Assembly (NCBI RefSeq): GCF_001659785.1
Contig: NZ_CP015961.1
Coordinates: forward strand, 3,472,001 to 3,536,000
From: Dietzia timorensis
GTDB taxonomy: Bacteria > Actinomycetota > Actinomycetes > Mycobacteriales > Mycobacteriaceae
DNA length: 64,000 nucleotides
Direction of reading: 5' to 3'
The notes below the pieces were generated by a model. The model had not been told where the DNA came from and did not search any database. It was given only the letters and a program-made list of their open reading frames with translations. The stretch's first letter is position 1; every line of letters begins with the position of its first letter. The translations under genes were made by a program, and so were the position numbers. This document shows, piece after piece, positions 55,093-64,000 of this stretch.

Positions 55093-55332
55093 CTAGTCGT
55101 GGCGATTCTTCACCGCGTTGTCCGCGCGCTTCCATGCGCGGTAGGTGTACCAGCCGAGCACGAGGAAGACGAGGAGCACGATCGAGGCGATCGCCGACGG
55201 CCGGCCGGTGACGATCAGGACCACGGCGTTGAGCAGCGCCATCACCGCGAAGAACCCGACGAATCCGCCGAGCACCTCGAGCCGCTGCCGCCGGGCGAGC
55301 GGATGGGACGAGCCCGCGTTCAGCCCCGCCAT
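55093..55332 (-). CDS. musI: Small membrane protein of the sugar importer (MusI-like)
   Basis: A 79-residue protein with two membrane segments (about residues 22-42 and 48-63) and a basic C-terminus. Its ATG at 55332 shares a base with the TGA of musG (TGATG), so it is translated together with the permease. A gene of this size and place, musI, is needed for maltose uptake in Corynebacterium glutamicum. The name rests on the neighbourhood and shape, not on alignment. Confidence 0.75.
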   Translation of the reverse strand: MAGLNAGSSHPLARRQRLEVLGGFVGFFAVMALLNAVVLIVTGRPSAIASIVLLVFLVLGWYTYRAWKRADNAVKNRHD

Positions 55333-56255
55333 CAACTCTTGAGGCCGCCCGACGTCAGACCCGAGACGATGCGGCGCTGGAACACGAGCACCATGATGAC
55401 GAGTGGGACGGTGACGAGCGCGCCCGCGGCCATGATCGCCGCGTGCGGAGGCGTGTACGGATTGTCGCCGGCGAAGCGGGCGATCGCGACGGTCACGGGC
55501 TCGGAGTCGCGGTTCGCCAGCTGGCTGGCCAGCATGTACTCGTTCCACGTCTGGATGAACGCGAGGATCGCGGTGGTGAAGATCGCCGGCGCCGCGAGGG
55601 GCAGGATGATCTTGCGGAATGCGGTCGCGCGCGAGGCGCCGTCGACGCGCGCCGCCTCTTCCAGCTCCCACGGCAGGTCGTTGAAGAACGACGTCAGCGT
55701 GTAGATGGTCAGTGGCAGCGCGAACGAGATGTTCGGGATGATCAGCGCCCGGTACGTGCCGATCCAGCCCAGATCCGAGAACAGCTGGAACAGCGGGGTC
55801 AGCAGCGCCACGCCCGGGAACATGGACGCAGCGAGGATGACGCCGGTCACCACGAATTTCCCGCGGAAATCGATCCGCGCCAGTGCGTAGGCGGCGAGCA
55901 CGCCGAACACGATCGCGAGGAGTGTCGTCGCCAGCGAGATGAACACCGAGTTGCCGATAGCGGCGAGGAAGTTGTTGCCCGTGGACGTGCCGAGCGCGGT
56001 CTTGAAGTTGTCGAGCGTGAAGTGCGAGGGCAGCGGGTTCTGCGAGAACGTGAACGCGTCGTCGCGGAATGCCGTGATCACCATCCAGTAGAAGGGTGCG
56101 AGACCCCAGATGAGGATGAACAGCGCGCCGAGGTAGGGACCGAGCTGCCTGAGCGGGTTCGGCTTGGGGGGCTTCACGACACCGTCGTCATCCAGCGATG
56201 TGGCCGGCGACCACGATTCCGCTGCCGCGCCGTGGGAGGTATTCGGTGTGCTCAT
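55332..56255 (-). CDS. musG: Sugar ABC transporter permease (MusG-like)
   Basis: A 307-residue inner membrane permease with six membrane segments of the MalG type. The EAA motif that meets the ATPase reads EEAARVDGASRATAFRKI. The ATG at 56255 shares a base with the stop of musF (TGATG). It imports maltose or a related sugar together with MusF, MusE and the MusK ATPase. Confidence 0.9.
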   Translation of the reverse strand: MSTPNTSHGAAAESWSPATSLDDDGVVKPPKPNPLRQLGPYLGALFILIWGLAPFYWMVITAFRDDAFTFSQNPLPSHFTLDNFKTALGTSTGNNFLAAIGNSVFISLATTLLAIVFGVLAAYALARIDFRGKFVVTGVILAASMFPGVALLTPLFQLFSDLGWIGTYRALIIPNISFALPLTIYTLTSFFNDLPWELEEAARVDGASRATAFRKIILPLAAPAIFTTAILAFIQTWNEYMLASQLANRDSEPVTVAIARFAGDNPYTPPHAAIMAAGALVTVPLVIMVLVFQRRIVSGLTSGGLKS

Positions 56256-57319
56256 CAGGCCTCCACCTCGTCCTTCTTCTTCGGTCTCTCGGTACTTTCC
56301 TCGACCACATTGGCCCCGAGGAACTTCACCATGACGAACGCGACGACGAAGATCAGCAGGAAGATCAGCGTCGACAGGGCGGAGGCGTTGTTCGCGTTGC
56401 CGAGGCGGATCTCGTTGACCACGAGCTGCGAGATGGTCGCGGTAGGCGAGTTCGAGTTGCCGGAAATGAGGATTACCGGGAGGTCATACATCCGTAGAGC
56501 ATCGAGCGTACGGAACAGGATCGCCACCATCAGCGCGGGTTTGACCAGCGGCAAGGTGATGTGGATGAACTGTTGCCAGCGGTTCGCGCCGTCGACGCGC
56601 GCCGCCTCGTAGACCCCGCCCGGAATCATCTGCAACCCGGCGAGGATGAGCAGCGCCATGAATGGCGTGGTCTTCCAGATGTCGGCGATGATGACCGCGA
56701 CCTTCGAGTAGACCGGGTCGGTGGTCCACGAGATCGTCGTCCCAAACAGCGAGTCGAGGATGCCGTTGGCGATGCCGCGGTCGGCGAAGATGAACGCCCA
56801 CAGCTTCGCGGTGACGGCGGTGGGGATGGCCCACGGGACGAGAACCGCGGCGCGCAGCAGGGCGCGGCCCCAGATGTTCTTGCCCATGATCACGGCCATC
56901 CAGAAGCCGAGGATCGTCTCGATCGTCACGGTCACGATCGTGAACAGCGCGGTGTTGCGCACGGCCGGCCAGAAGTCGGTGGCCGAGGAGCCCGGCGCAC
57001 AGGTCTGTGTCGCGCCGGTGGGGGTCGTGCAGGACTGGGTGATCCAGTACAGGTAGTGCTGCAGGCCGGCGAAGCCGCCGGTCACGAAGCGTCCGGTCTC
57101 CGGGTCGAGTTGCCGGTCGGCGAGGAAGGACAGGTACACCGCGCGGGTGATCGGGTAGCCGATGATGATGGCAAGCAGGATGATCGCCGGACCCACGAAG
57201 AGGACGGGGCGCCAGTCGAACTTCTTCTTCGGCGCGGGAATCGGGCCGTCCGCGCCGGACCTGACGCCGCTTTCGGGGCTCGGATACTTCTCCGACTCCC
57301 CTGTCTGCGTTGTGCTCAT
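56255..57319 (-). CDS. musF: Sugar ABC transporter permease (MusF-like)
   Basis: A 354-residue MalF-type permease: cytoplasmic N-terminus of about 35 residues, six or seven membrane segments and an outside loop of about 45 residues with one cysteine pair (QSCTTPTGATQTCAP). The EAA motif reads YEAARVDGANRWQQF. It partners with MusG, overlapping its start by one base. A hairpin separates it from musE. Confidence 0.9.
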   Translation of the reverse strand: MSTTQTGESEKYPSPESGVRSGADGPIPAPKKKFDWRPVLFVGPAIILLAIIIGYPITRAVYLSFLADRQLDPETGRFVTGGFAGLQHYLYWITQSCTTPTGATQTCAPGSSATDFWPAVRNTALFTIVTVTIETILGFWMAVIMGKNIWGRALLRAAVLVPWAIPTAVTAKLWAFIFADRGIANGILDSLFGTTISWTTDPVYSKVAVIIADIWKTTPFMALLILAGLQMIPGGVYEAARVDGANRWQQFIHITLPLVKPALMVAILFRTLDALRMYDLPVILISGNSNSPTATISQLVVNEIRLGNANNASALSTLIFLLIFVVAFVMVKFLGANVVEESTERPKKKDEVEA

Positions 57320-57497
57320 AGGTGCTCCGTGCCTCTTCGCTTATGTCCGTCCGCCGCATCAGGCGGGCGCACCGCGCCCCCGGTGATCGGTTCGATTGAA
57401 GGTCGAGCCGAGCCGGGGGCAGCGGTAAGTGGTTCCGGCAGAGCGGGTTACGCCCCGCCGGGATTCTACTGTGCACCACGACACAGGATCTAGAGTC

Positions 57498-57522
57498 GGC
57501 GCGGAAAAACCTTTCCCGCGCC
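57498..57522 (-). terminator. Intercistronic hairpin between musE and musF
   Basis: On the minus strand GGCGCGGGAAA pairs with TTTTCCGCGCC around a short loop, 18 bases past the musE stop. A hairpin at this place usually stabilises the message of the binding protein and reduces read-through into the permease genes. Confidence 0.65.
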
Positions 57523-57539
57523 GGCGGCGGGCCGCAAGA

Positions 57540-58811
57540 CTAGCCGGTGGCCTGCGTAATCGCATCGGACATGTTCGACAGCGCCTGGTCGACCGGCGCC
57601 TCGTCCTTGATCGCGGCCCAGGTGTTGTCCTGGATCGCCTTGGACACGCCCGGGTAGAACGGGGTGACCGGACGCGGCTGGGCGTTGTCGAGCGCCGCCT
57701 TGAGCGCCTCCATGTACGGGTACTGCTCCTGCACGGACTCGTCGTCGTAGATCGACGCGAGTACCGGCGGGAAGGACTGGTCGGCGAAGCCGCGCTGGAC
57801 GTCCTCGGAGATCACGTAGGACAGGAAGTCCTTGGCCGTGGCCTTGTTCGGGGAGTTCACGTTGATCGCGTCGTTGTAGCCGCCGAGCGTCGAGGCGCCG
57901 GCGCCGTCCTTGCCGACGATCGGCGCGACGTCGAAGTTGTCCTTCACCGTCGAGGAGTCCTCGGTCTTGGCGGAGTCGTACATGTACGGCCAGTTGTAGG
58001 AGAACAGCGTCTCGCCGGCGAGGAACGCCTGCGCGGTCTCTTCCTCGGTGAAGCTGTCGCTGCGCTTGGCGATCACGTCGTCCTTGTAGCCGTCGACCAG
58101 GGCGGTGAAGCCCTCGACGGAGTTCGGGTCGTCGAGGGTCGGCGTGGTGCCGTCCTCGCCGACCACGGTTCCGCCCCAGCCCTGCATGAACTGGGTTGCG
58201 GCGACCGAGAGGCCCTCGTACTGGCTCAGCTGCATGTCGAGGCAGTCGACGTCGGCCTCCTCGGCCGCGGAGCATGCTTCCTTCAGCTCGTCCCAGTTCG
58301 TCGGCGCCGCGTCGACGAGGTCGGTGCGGTAGTAGAGGAGCTGGGCGTTGGTGTTCTGCGGAACCGCGAACACGGTGCCGTTGTAGGTGGCCGACTCGAC
58401 CGGGGCGTCGAGCACACCCGACAGGTCCGGGGCGCCCTCGCCCTCGATCGGCTCGATCCAGCCGTTCGCCGCGAACTGCGCGGTGTCGGTCACGTCGAGC
58501 GCGAACACGTCGTAGTCCGTGCCGCCGGCCTGCAGCGATTGCACGAGGGTCTCGCGCTGCCCGTCCTGCTCGGCGGGAAGCTCGACGAGTTCGACCTGCT
58601 CGTCGGGGTGATCCGCATTCCACGAATCGATGACGGGCTTGAGCTTGTCGGTGTCGTTGCTGCCCATGGCGAAGGTGATGTTGCCGCGGCCATCGCCTCC
58701 GCCGTCGCCCGTGCTGTTGCCGCCCTCTTCTTCAGAGCTGCATGCAGCAAGGGTCAGCGCGACGGCGCCCGCGAGCGCCGCCGTCTTGGTGAGCTTGCCG
58801 AAAGAAGTCAT
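57540..58811 (-). CDS. musE: Sugar ABC transporter substrate-binding lipoprotein (MusE-like)
   Basis: A 423-residue solute-binding lipoprotein. The signal peptide ends in the lipobox LAAC, with a serine/glycine/glutamate-rich linker, then the two-lobe binding fold of the maltose-type family (TFAMGSNDTDKLKPVI.SWNADHP at the start). The ATG at 58811 is preferred to the much longer frame. It captures sugar outside the membrane and passes it to MusF-MusG. A CRP/GlxR-like site lies 114 bases upstream. Confidence 0.92.
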   Translation of the reverse strand: MTSFGKLTKTAALAGAVALTLAACSSEEEGGNSTGDGGGDGRGNITFAMGSNDTDKLKPVIDSWNADHPDEQVELVELPAEQDGQRETLVQSLQAGGTDYDVFALDVTDTAQFAANGWIEPIEGEGAPDLSGVLDAPVESATYNGTVFAVPQNTNAQLLYYRTDLVDAAPTNWDELKEACSAAEEADVDCLDMQLSQYEGLSVAATQFMQGWGGTVVGEDGTTPTLDDPNSVEGFTALVDGYKDDVIAKRSDSFTEEETAQAFLAGETLFSYNWPYMYDSAKTEDSSTVKDNFDVAPIVGKDGAGASTLGGYNDAINVNSPNKATAKDFLSYVISEDVQRGFADQSFPPVLASIYDDESVQEQYPYMEALKAALDNAQPRPVTPFYPGVSKAIQDNTWAAIKDEAPVDQALSNMSDAITQATG

Positions 58812-58924
58812 GTACCTTCCGCTCCTTATCGCAGTTTTGGTACCTGTGAGCGCCCGCGAACGCCACTTGAGGACAACGCCGGCGAGAGACGTGGGCCGAG
58901 ACCCGATGTTTCTACGTGCACACT

Positions 58925-58940
58925 TGTGCCCAGGCTCACA
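58925..58940. promoter_or_regulatory. CRP/GlxR-like site upstream of musE
   Basis: TGTGC-CCAGGC-TCACA matches the TGTGA-N6-TCACA consensus of the cAMP-dependent regulator GlxR with one mismatch. It lies 114 bases upstream of the musE start in the divergent region shared with the sugar porter gene, consistent with carbon-source control. Confidence 0.6.
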
Positions 58941-59063
58941 TGGTCCCACTGAGCTTATCGCAGCCTGAAAACATCATCGACGTTTATCCCCAAAACAACA
59001 CCGAGAACTTTTCTCACTCCTCCGGTACCCAGCGTTTTTATTCGCCCAGGTGGGCGTGGACCT

Positions 59064-59084
59064 TTTATTTATGACGCCGGACGC
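59064..59084 (+). repeat. Dispersed motif copy: TATGACGCCGG
   Basis: TTATTTATGACGCCGGACGC, 150 bases upstream of the sugar porter gene. GACGCCGG of the motif can pair with CCGGCGTC at about 59097-59104, forming an 8-base stem. Confidence 0.5.
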
Positions 59085-59233
59085 AGCGCTATCTGAGCCG
59101 GCGTCGCACCCGGCGACCCCAGCCCGAGCGGCCCCATCGGCTCCTCGATCCCCCGGCATTCGGACTTTTGTGGGTGCTAACGTTTCCTCAACCGCGGCCG
59201 TACCCCGGCCGCCGCGTCGCAGGGAGTGCATCG

Positions 59234-60664
59234 ATGAGCGAAGGCCATCAGGCCACCGGCAACAGCGCCGGCGGCACCGGAGAATCGGACGAGGACTTCT
59301 ACGTCGGTAGAGCACTGATGCTCGCCACCGTCGCCGCTCTCGGCGGCTTCCTCTTCGGCTTCGACACCGCTGTCATCAACGGCACGGTGACTGCCGTACG
59401 GGAGCAGTTCGATCTGAGCTCGGGCGTCATCGGTTTCGTCGTCTCTTCCGCCCTGCTCGGCTGCGTCGTCGGCGCATTTATCGCCGGCCGTCTCGCCGAC
59501 CGCATCGGCCGCGTCCGGGTCATGGAGATCGCCGCCGTCCTGTTCTTCGTCAGTTCCATCGGCTCGGCGCTCGCATTCGGCCCGATCGATCTGACGATCT
59601 GGCGCGTCATCGGTGGCCTCGGCGTGGGCGCCGCCTCGGTCATCGCGCCGGCCTACATCGCCGAGATCGCGCCGGCCTCGATCCGCGGGCGACTCGGCTC
59701 GCTGCAGCAGCTCGCCATCGTGCTCGGCATCTTCGTCGCGCTCCTCACCAATGCGTGGCTCGCGGGCGTCGCCGGCGGCGCAGCCGAGGAACTGTGGCTC
59801 GGTCTCGACGCGTGGCGCTGGATGTTCGGAATCGAGATCATCCCCGCCATCGCCTACGGGGTGCTCGCCACGACGATCCCGGAATCGCCTCGCTACCTCG
59901 TTCAGGTCGGCCGCACCGACGAGGCCCGGGATACGCTCGCGGGCATCCTCAAGACGGGTATCGACGACCGGATCCGCGAGATCGGCACCACCATCAAGCG
60001 CGAAACGAAGTCGAGCTTCGCCGACCTCAAGGGCCCGGCGCTCGGTCTCCTCCCGATCGTGTGGATCGGTGTTCTGCTGTCGGTGTTCCAACAGTTCGTC
60101 GGCATCAATGTCATCTTCTACTACTCGTCGACGCTGTGGCTGTCCGTCGGATTCGACGAGGACACCGCCCTGGCGCAGTCCGTCATCACCTCGGTGACCA
60201 ACATCGTGGTCACGCTCATCGCGATCGGCCTCATCGACAAGATCGGCCGCCGAAAGCTCCTTGCCATCGGCTCGACGGGCATGCTCATCTGCCTGGGCAC
60301 GCTTGCGTGGATCTTCGCGAGCGCCCCACTCGTCGACGGCGAGCCGGCGCTCGGCGACACCCAGGGCGTCATCGCGCTCATCGCCGCCAACGGTTTCGTC
60401 GTCTTCTTCGGGGTTTCCTGGGGCCCGGCAGTCTGGGTCCTGCTCGGAGAGATGTTCAACAACCGCGTCCGCGGCGCCGCGCTCGGCCTCGCCGCTTCGG
60501 TGCAGTGGATCGCGAACTTCGGTGTGTCCGCCACGTTCCCGGGTCTCGCCGACATCAGCCTCGGCGTTCCCTACGGGCTCTACACACTGTTCGCGCTGCT
60601 GTCGCTGGTTTTCGTGCTCAAGTACGTGCCCGAGACGAAGGGCAAGCAGCTTGAGGACATGTAG
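59234..60664 (+). CDS. MFS sugar porter (IolT/XylE type)
   Basis: A 476-residue sugar/proton symporter with twelve membrane segments. Family motifs are GGFLFGFDTAVINGTV at the first segment, RLADRIGRVRV (motif A), PESPRYLV, QQFVGINVIFYYS and the final PETKGKQLEDM. Similar proteins of Corynebacterium import myo-inositol or glucose. The ATG at 59234 follows GGGAG by 8 bases. It is divergent from the mus operon. Confidence 0.92.
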   Translation: MSEGHQATGNSAGGTGESDEDFYVGRALMLATVAALGGFLFGFDTAVINGTVTAVREQFDLSSGVIGFVVSSALLGCVVGAFIAGRLADRIGRVRVMEIAAVLFFVSSIGSALAFGPIDLTIWRVIGGLGVGAASVIAPAYIAEIAPASIRGRLGSLQQLAIVLGIFVALLTNAWLAGVAGGAAEELWLGLDAWRWMFGIEIIPAIAYGVLATTIPESPRYLVQVGRTDEARDTLAGILKTGIDDRIREIGTTIKRETKSSFADLKGPALGLLPIVWIGVLLSVFQQFVGINVIFYYSSTLWLSVGFDEDTALAQSVITSVTNIVVTLIAIGLIDKIGRRKLLAIGSTGMLICLGTLAWIFASAPLVDGEPALGDTQGVIALIAANGFVVFFGVSWGPAVWVLLGEMFNNRVRGAALGLAASVQWIANFGVSATFPGLADISLGVPYGLYTLFALLSLVFVLKYVPETKGKQLEDM

Positions 60665-60677
60665 TTCGAGCGCCGGC

Positions 60678-61073
60678 TCACACGTCGACTTGGAATCCGA
60701 GATCGATGTCGGAGGCTGCATGGCCTCCACGGATACCCCAGTTCCTCGCCGGTAGATCGCGCACGATGATGGTCACGTGGTCTTTGGGGATGCCCAATGC
60801 CTCAAACCTCGTGACGATCTCCGTGTAGAGAGCGCGCTTCGCATCAACCGATCGACCTTCGAAGCAGTCGACCGTCACCAACGTGTAGCGGTCGGGCTGT
60901 TCGAGCGTCGGGCTCGTTGCCATGCGGTGCGGAAGGTTCACGTGCAGTCGGACGTGACGGTCTTCGGGCGGAATGCGGAACGCCGCGATCAGCGAAGCCT
61001 GGACGGCGTCGATGATTGCGACTTCCTCGTCGGCGGAGTTCTCCCGACGAATCTCGATAGATGTTGAGGGCAT
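60678..61073 (-). CDS. Tautomerase-family protein
   Basis: A 131-residue protein of the tautomerase/MIF superfamily. Pro2 (MPSTSIEIR), which becomes the N-terminal catalytic base after removal of Met, is present, and the middle has the usual beta-alpha-beta fold pattern, with VTIIVRDLPARNWGIRGG near the end. It is longer than the 62-residue 4-OT type and fits the MSAD/CaaD-like group. Substrate unknown. It converges on the sugar porter gene. Confidence 0.87.
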   Translation of the reverse strand: MPSTSIEIRRENSADEEVAIIDAVQASLIAAFRIPPEDRHVRLHVNLPHRMATSPTLEQPDRYTLVTVDCFEGRSVDAKRALYTEIVTRFEALGIPKDHVTIIVRDLPARNWGIRGGHAASDIDLGFQVDV

Positions 61074-61217
61074 GCCTTACGTTATCAGCGCCTCATTACC
61101 TATTTCGGTTGTCTGAGCGGGTTCGTTGGCGTTGGTAGATCGTTCGGCCCGAACAATTCCGCCGACGGGAAGAGTCATCTTCACCGAAACTCTTCGATAT
61201 CTCGCACCGAGGGATTG

Positions 61218-62591
61218 TCAGCGCTTTCCACGTTCTGCCGCCGCCCTGGCGAGCGCCTCGATCTGCACTTGCTGGGCCGCGGGTGGATTGATGATCCGGA
61301 TCCAGCCAGATTTGGCGTATTGAGGGTGCGGCAACGGCGTTGCTTCGGCGGCCGGGTTCAATCGGACGACGTGCTGCGATGTCTCGGATGGCGGAAATCC
61401 TAGGAGGCCTTCGAAGTACTGCGCTCCGACATGGAGATTCAGCGCGAACGTATCTGGACGATCCAGATCCGAATCCTCATCAAAGCCGGGGTAATTCTTG
61501 GTCACGATCGTCGCGAACGGCATGCGACTTTGTGGACCATCACCTCTCGGCTGGTTCGTGAAGAAGGTGTCGCCCCATGCGATTTCTGGCGCACCTGTCT
61601 CCGGCCCCGCGAGTTCGGCGGCGACGTCCGGGATTCCTCCGATCATCTCTCGAAGCCGCTCCTGCGTGAGTACCTCGCCGCGCTTTCCTCCCGGTACGTG
61701 GAGGACGGCGTCGGACGCGACCATGACCGTGCGCGGATCCAGCGGTCCGAGTGCCATCGCCGGGGTGAGGTCGTCGCGCATGCGAAGTGTGTGCTCGCTC
61801 GAGCCGAGGACTCTGCCGAGCGCCTCGTGGTCGAACACCTGCGGGCCAGCGTCGATGCATTGCCGATTGAGCGCATCCTCGATCGAGTCCGCTGGAGGGG
61901 CCTGAACCCCGCGGGCAGGTGAGCTCCCACATGAGGTGACGATCGAGACGTAGTCGCCTTCGTGGCGTCTAGCGAGAATTGATCCGGCCGTTTCCCACTG
62001 GATCCTTTGCGGCCCAAGCTGCATCGACGACGTGGCGATCTGGATGTGGGCGTTGTGCGCGTACGCCATAACCCGCCCGCGACCTCCGACGCTCTCGACT
62101 AGAGCGCCAAGGTTGTTGGCCATCTTGTTCGAGCGTTCCCTCATGCGCATTTCGGCTCGCTCGGCCGAGGCATAGTCCTCCGCCGAAAGCTCCATCGCGG
62201 CGTCGAAGCCGGTGCACCGGAGCAGCTCATCAGCCGGACGGTGAGAATTGATGCGGCGCATCTGCGTGAGCAGTTCGCGATTTCCATCGAAGCGGCCGAA
62301 CCCGTGGCTGAACCCCTCGGCGAGCACGTGGCCGAGGTCGTCGACGGCTCCGCGCACGTAGCTATCGACGAGCTCTGCGCGCTCGGCATCGATTTCCAAC
62401 GCGATTACGGTGAAGCCTTCGCGTTCCGCGAGAGACAAGAACAATCGGTTTCGGATCGACAGGAATGTGTCGTCGCCGTGAGTAGGTTCTCCCAGCGCGA
62501 GAAGGCGCGGAAAGGTCTTCGCTGACCTGAGCAACCGGGCCACGGCGGTTTCGAGTTGTCGGTCGGACGGAGAATCGGTGTCGTTATTCAC
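61218..62591 (-). CDS. Erythromycin esterase-like protein fused to DUF6194
   Basis: A 457-residue two-domain protein. Residues about 1-280 are of the erythromycin esterase type (LLALGEPTHG at 30-39, AYAHNAHI near 178), somewhat shorter than usual. Residues 308-457 match DUF6194 (APEIAWGDTFF, PFATIVTKNYPGFDEDSDLD, HPQYAKSGWIRIINP). The start is taken at the GTG at 62591, with TACAGT 10-15 bases ahead that suggests a leaderless message; a TTG at 62660 is possible. It is divergent from a double-HTH MerR gene, which probably controls it. Confidence 0.8.
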   Translation of the reverse strand: MNNDTDSPSDRQLETAVARLLRSAKTFPRLLALGEPTHGDDTFLSIRNRLFLSLAEREGFTVIALEIDAERAELVDSYVRGAVDDLGHVLAEGFSHGFGRFDGNRELLTQMRRINSHRPADELLRCTGFDAAMELSAEDYASAERAEMRMRERSNKMANNLGALVESVGGRGRVMAYAHNAHIQIATSSMQLGPQRIQWETAGSILARRHEGDYVSIVTSCGSSPARGVQAPPADSIEDALNRQCIDAGPQVFDHEALGRVLGSSEHTLRMRDDLTPAMALGPLDPRTVMVASDAVLHVPGGKRGEVLTQERLREMIGGIPDVAAELAGPETGAPEIAWGDTFFTNQPRGDGPQSRMPFATIVTKNYPGFDEDSDLDRPDTFALNLHVGAQYFEGLLGFPPSETSQHVVRLNPAAEATPLPHPQYAKSGWIRIINPPAAQQVQIEALARAAAERGKR

Positions 62592-62710
62592 CTCTTCTAC
62601 TGTAAATCTGAAGAACCCGGTGAACTTTTTGCCGCAAATACCCAGGAGCTCCGATGTCAAACTTAAACTGGTGGAGTATTTGACCTTCGGGCCGCGTGGT
62701 GGAGGTTGCG

Positions 62711-63421
62711 ATGAGGCCGATCGATTTGGCGCGTCCGTACGGCTTGTCGAGCCAGGCGATTCGCACGTACGAGGACCGCGGGATCATCCCTGCCGCGTAC
62801 CGCACCGACGGCGGGCATCGCCGCTACGGCGAGCGCCACCGGCTGGCGCTCGCGGCGTTTCGAGAGTCGGCGCCCGCACTCGGCCACGAGTTCAGCGCGA
62901 CCGTGGTCCAGTCGGCCCACCTCGGCGAATACGACCACGTGTTGGATCTTCTCGCGCACGCGAACACCCGGCTCGCCGACGATCGCGCTGCGCTCAGGCT
63001 GGTCACGTCCGCCGTGCATTCCCACTCGCCCACCGAACAGTCGCGCCTGACCGTGTCCCGGCCGGTGCCGATCGGAGTTATCGCCCACCGGATAGGGGTC
63101 CAACCTGCCACTATTCGGGCGTGGGAGGCGGCGAGGATTCTCGCTCCCAGACGTGATCGGCGCACGGGTCACCGCGTGTATGACTCCGACGACCTGCGCG
63201 ACGCGCACCTTGCCAGGCAGCTCAGGCGCGGCCACCGCTCGCTGGAAGAAATCGCGACGATTGTTGCCGAGCTTCGCGAACACAGAACTCAGGAGCACCT
63301 GGAGCAGGCGCTGGCCGAGTGGCGAGACGCGGCTCGTGCGAGAGGCCGCGCGCTCCTGCGTGGCACTGCGGCCATCGACCGGCTGATCGAACACGATGCG
63401 GACGTAGATCGCGACGATTGA
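62711..63421 (+). CDS. MerR-family regulator with two HTH domains (TioE-type)
   Basis: A 236-residue regulator with a MerR-type DNA-binding domain at each end: residues about 1-50 (RPIDLARPYGLSSQAIRTYE, GHRRYGERHR) and about 120-175 (PIGVIAHRIGVQPATIRAWE, GHRVYDSDD). In the middle lies a helical sensor region. The layout is that of the TioE family. The ATG at 62711 follows GTGGAGG by 6 bases. It lies divergent from the esterase gene, 119 bases apart, so the shared promoter region is the likely target. Confidence 0.85.
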   Translation: MRPIDLARPYGLSSQAIRTYEDRGIIPAAYRTDGGHRRYGERHRLALAAFRESAPALGHEFSATVVQSAHLGEYDHVLDLLAHANTRLADDRAALRLVTSAVHSHSPTEQSRLTVSRPVPIGVIAHRIGVQPATIRAWEAARILAPRRDRRTGHRVYDSDDLRDAHLARQLRRGHRSLEEIATIVAELREHRTQEHLEQALAEWRDAARARGRALLRGTAAIDRLIEHDADVDRDD

Positions 63422-63430
63422 AGCTCGATC

Positions 63431-63450
63431 GCGTATGACGTCGGAGTACG
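63431..63450 (+). repeat. Dispersed motif copy: TATGACGTCGG
   Basis: GCGTATGACGTCGGAGTACG in the short gap between two convergent genes. TGACGT pairs with ACGTCA (63434-63439, 63446-63451 region), which gives a small hairpin. Confidence 0.45.

Positions 63451-64000
<550 letters not shown>

Overview
The window is high-GC DNA from a mycolic-acid actinobacterium. The right half follows the order ino1, padR, a DUF5318-type gene, ponA, a Rv0051-like glycosyltransferase, rpsF, ssb, rplI, dnaB known from the Mycobacteriales. There is no rpsR between ssb and rplI, and a four-gene musE-musF-musG-musI set with a separate ATPase gene matches the maltose uptake system of Corynebacterium. I infer a high-GC Corynebacterium or a close relative such as Dietzia; the exact genus cannot be fixed by reading alone.

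Positions 1-25,300 are mostly core metabolism and envelope: a SRPBCC protein, an ABC ATPase, an HTH/DUF3887 protein, a regulator-dehydrogenase-acetyltransferase operon, asnB, a secreted phosphoesterase, ilvD, a SurA-like lipoprotein, a TetR-controlled MMPL/YhgE export operon with a striking double operator, a secreted lipase, an IS110-family element, a PLP enzyme, the potassium transporter kup and an alpha/beta hydrolase. Positions 25,300-31,400 hold a frameshifted gene, two paralogous secreted NlpC/P60 proteins that share a conserved upstream element, a cytoplasmic phosphoesterase between them, and small secreted or lipid-anchored proteins.

Positions of about 31,500-41,760 form an accessory island of visibly lower GC. 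It carries a MazF toxin beside a damaged antitoxin frame, a methyltransferase, a copper module (CopB-type ATPase and a DUF1541 lipoprotein behind a CsoR-type operator), a cadmium module (CmtR-like sensor and CadD), two ParD-like antitoxin genes of which one is frameshifted, an IS3-family element, and several truncated genes.

Positions 41,767-51,131 are replication, ribosome and wall genes. DnaB is interrupted at its P-loop by a small intein with class 3 features, and the long gap between dnaB and rplI carries a cluster of DnaA boxes beside an AT-rich stretch. Positions 51,380-64,000 hold PadR, ino1, an MFS efflux pump, the mus sugar importer, an MFS sugar porter, a tautomerase, an erythromycin-esterase/DUF6194 fusion divergent from a double-HTH MerR regulator, and the truncated importer ATPase. 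A short motif around TATGACGNCGG recurs in at least six intergenic spots across the window.
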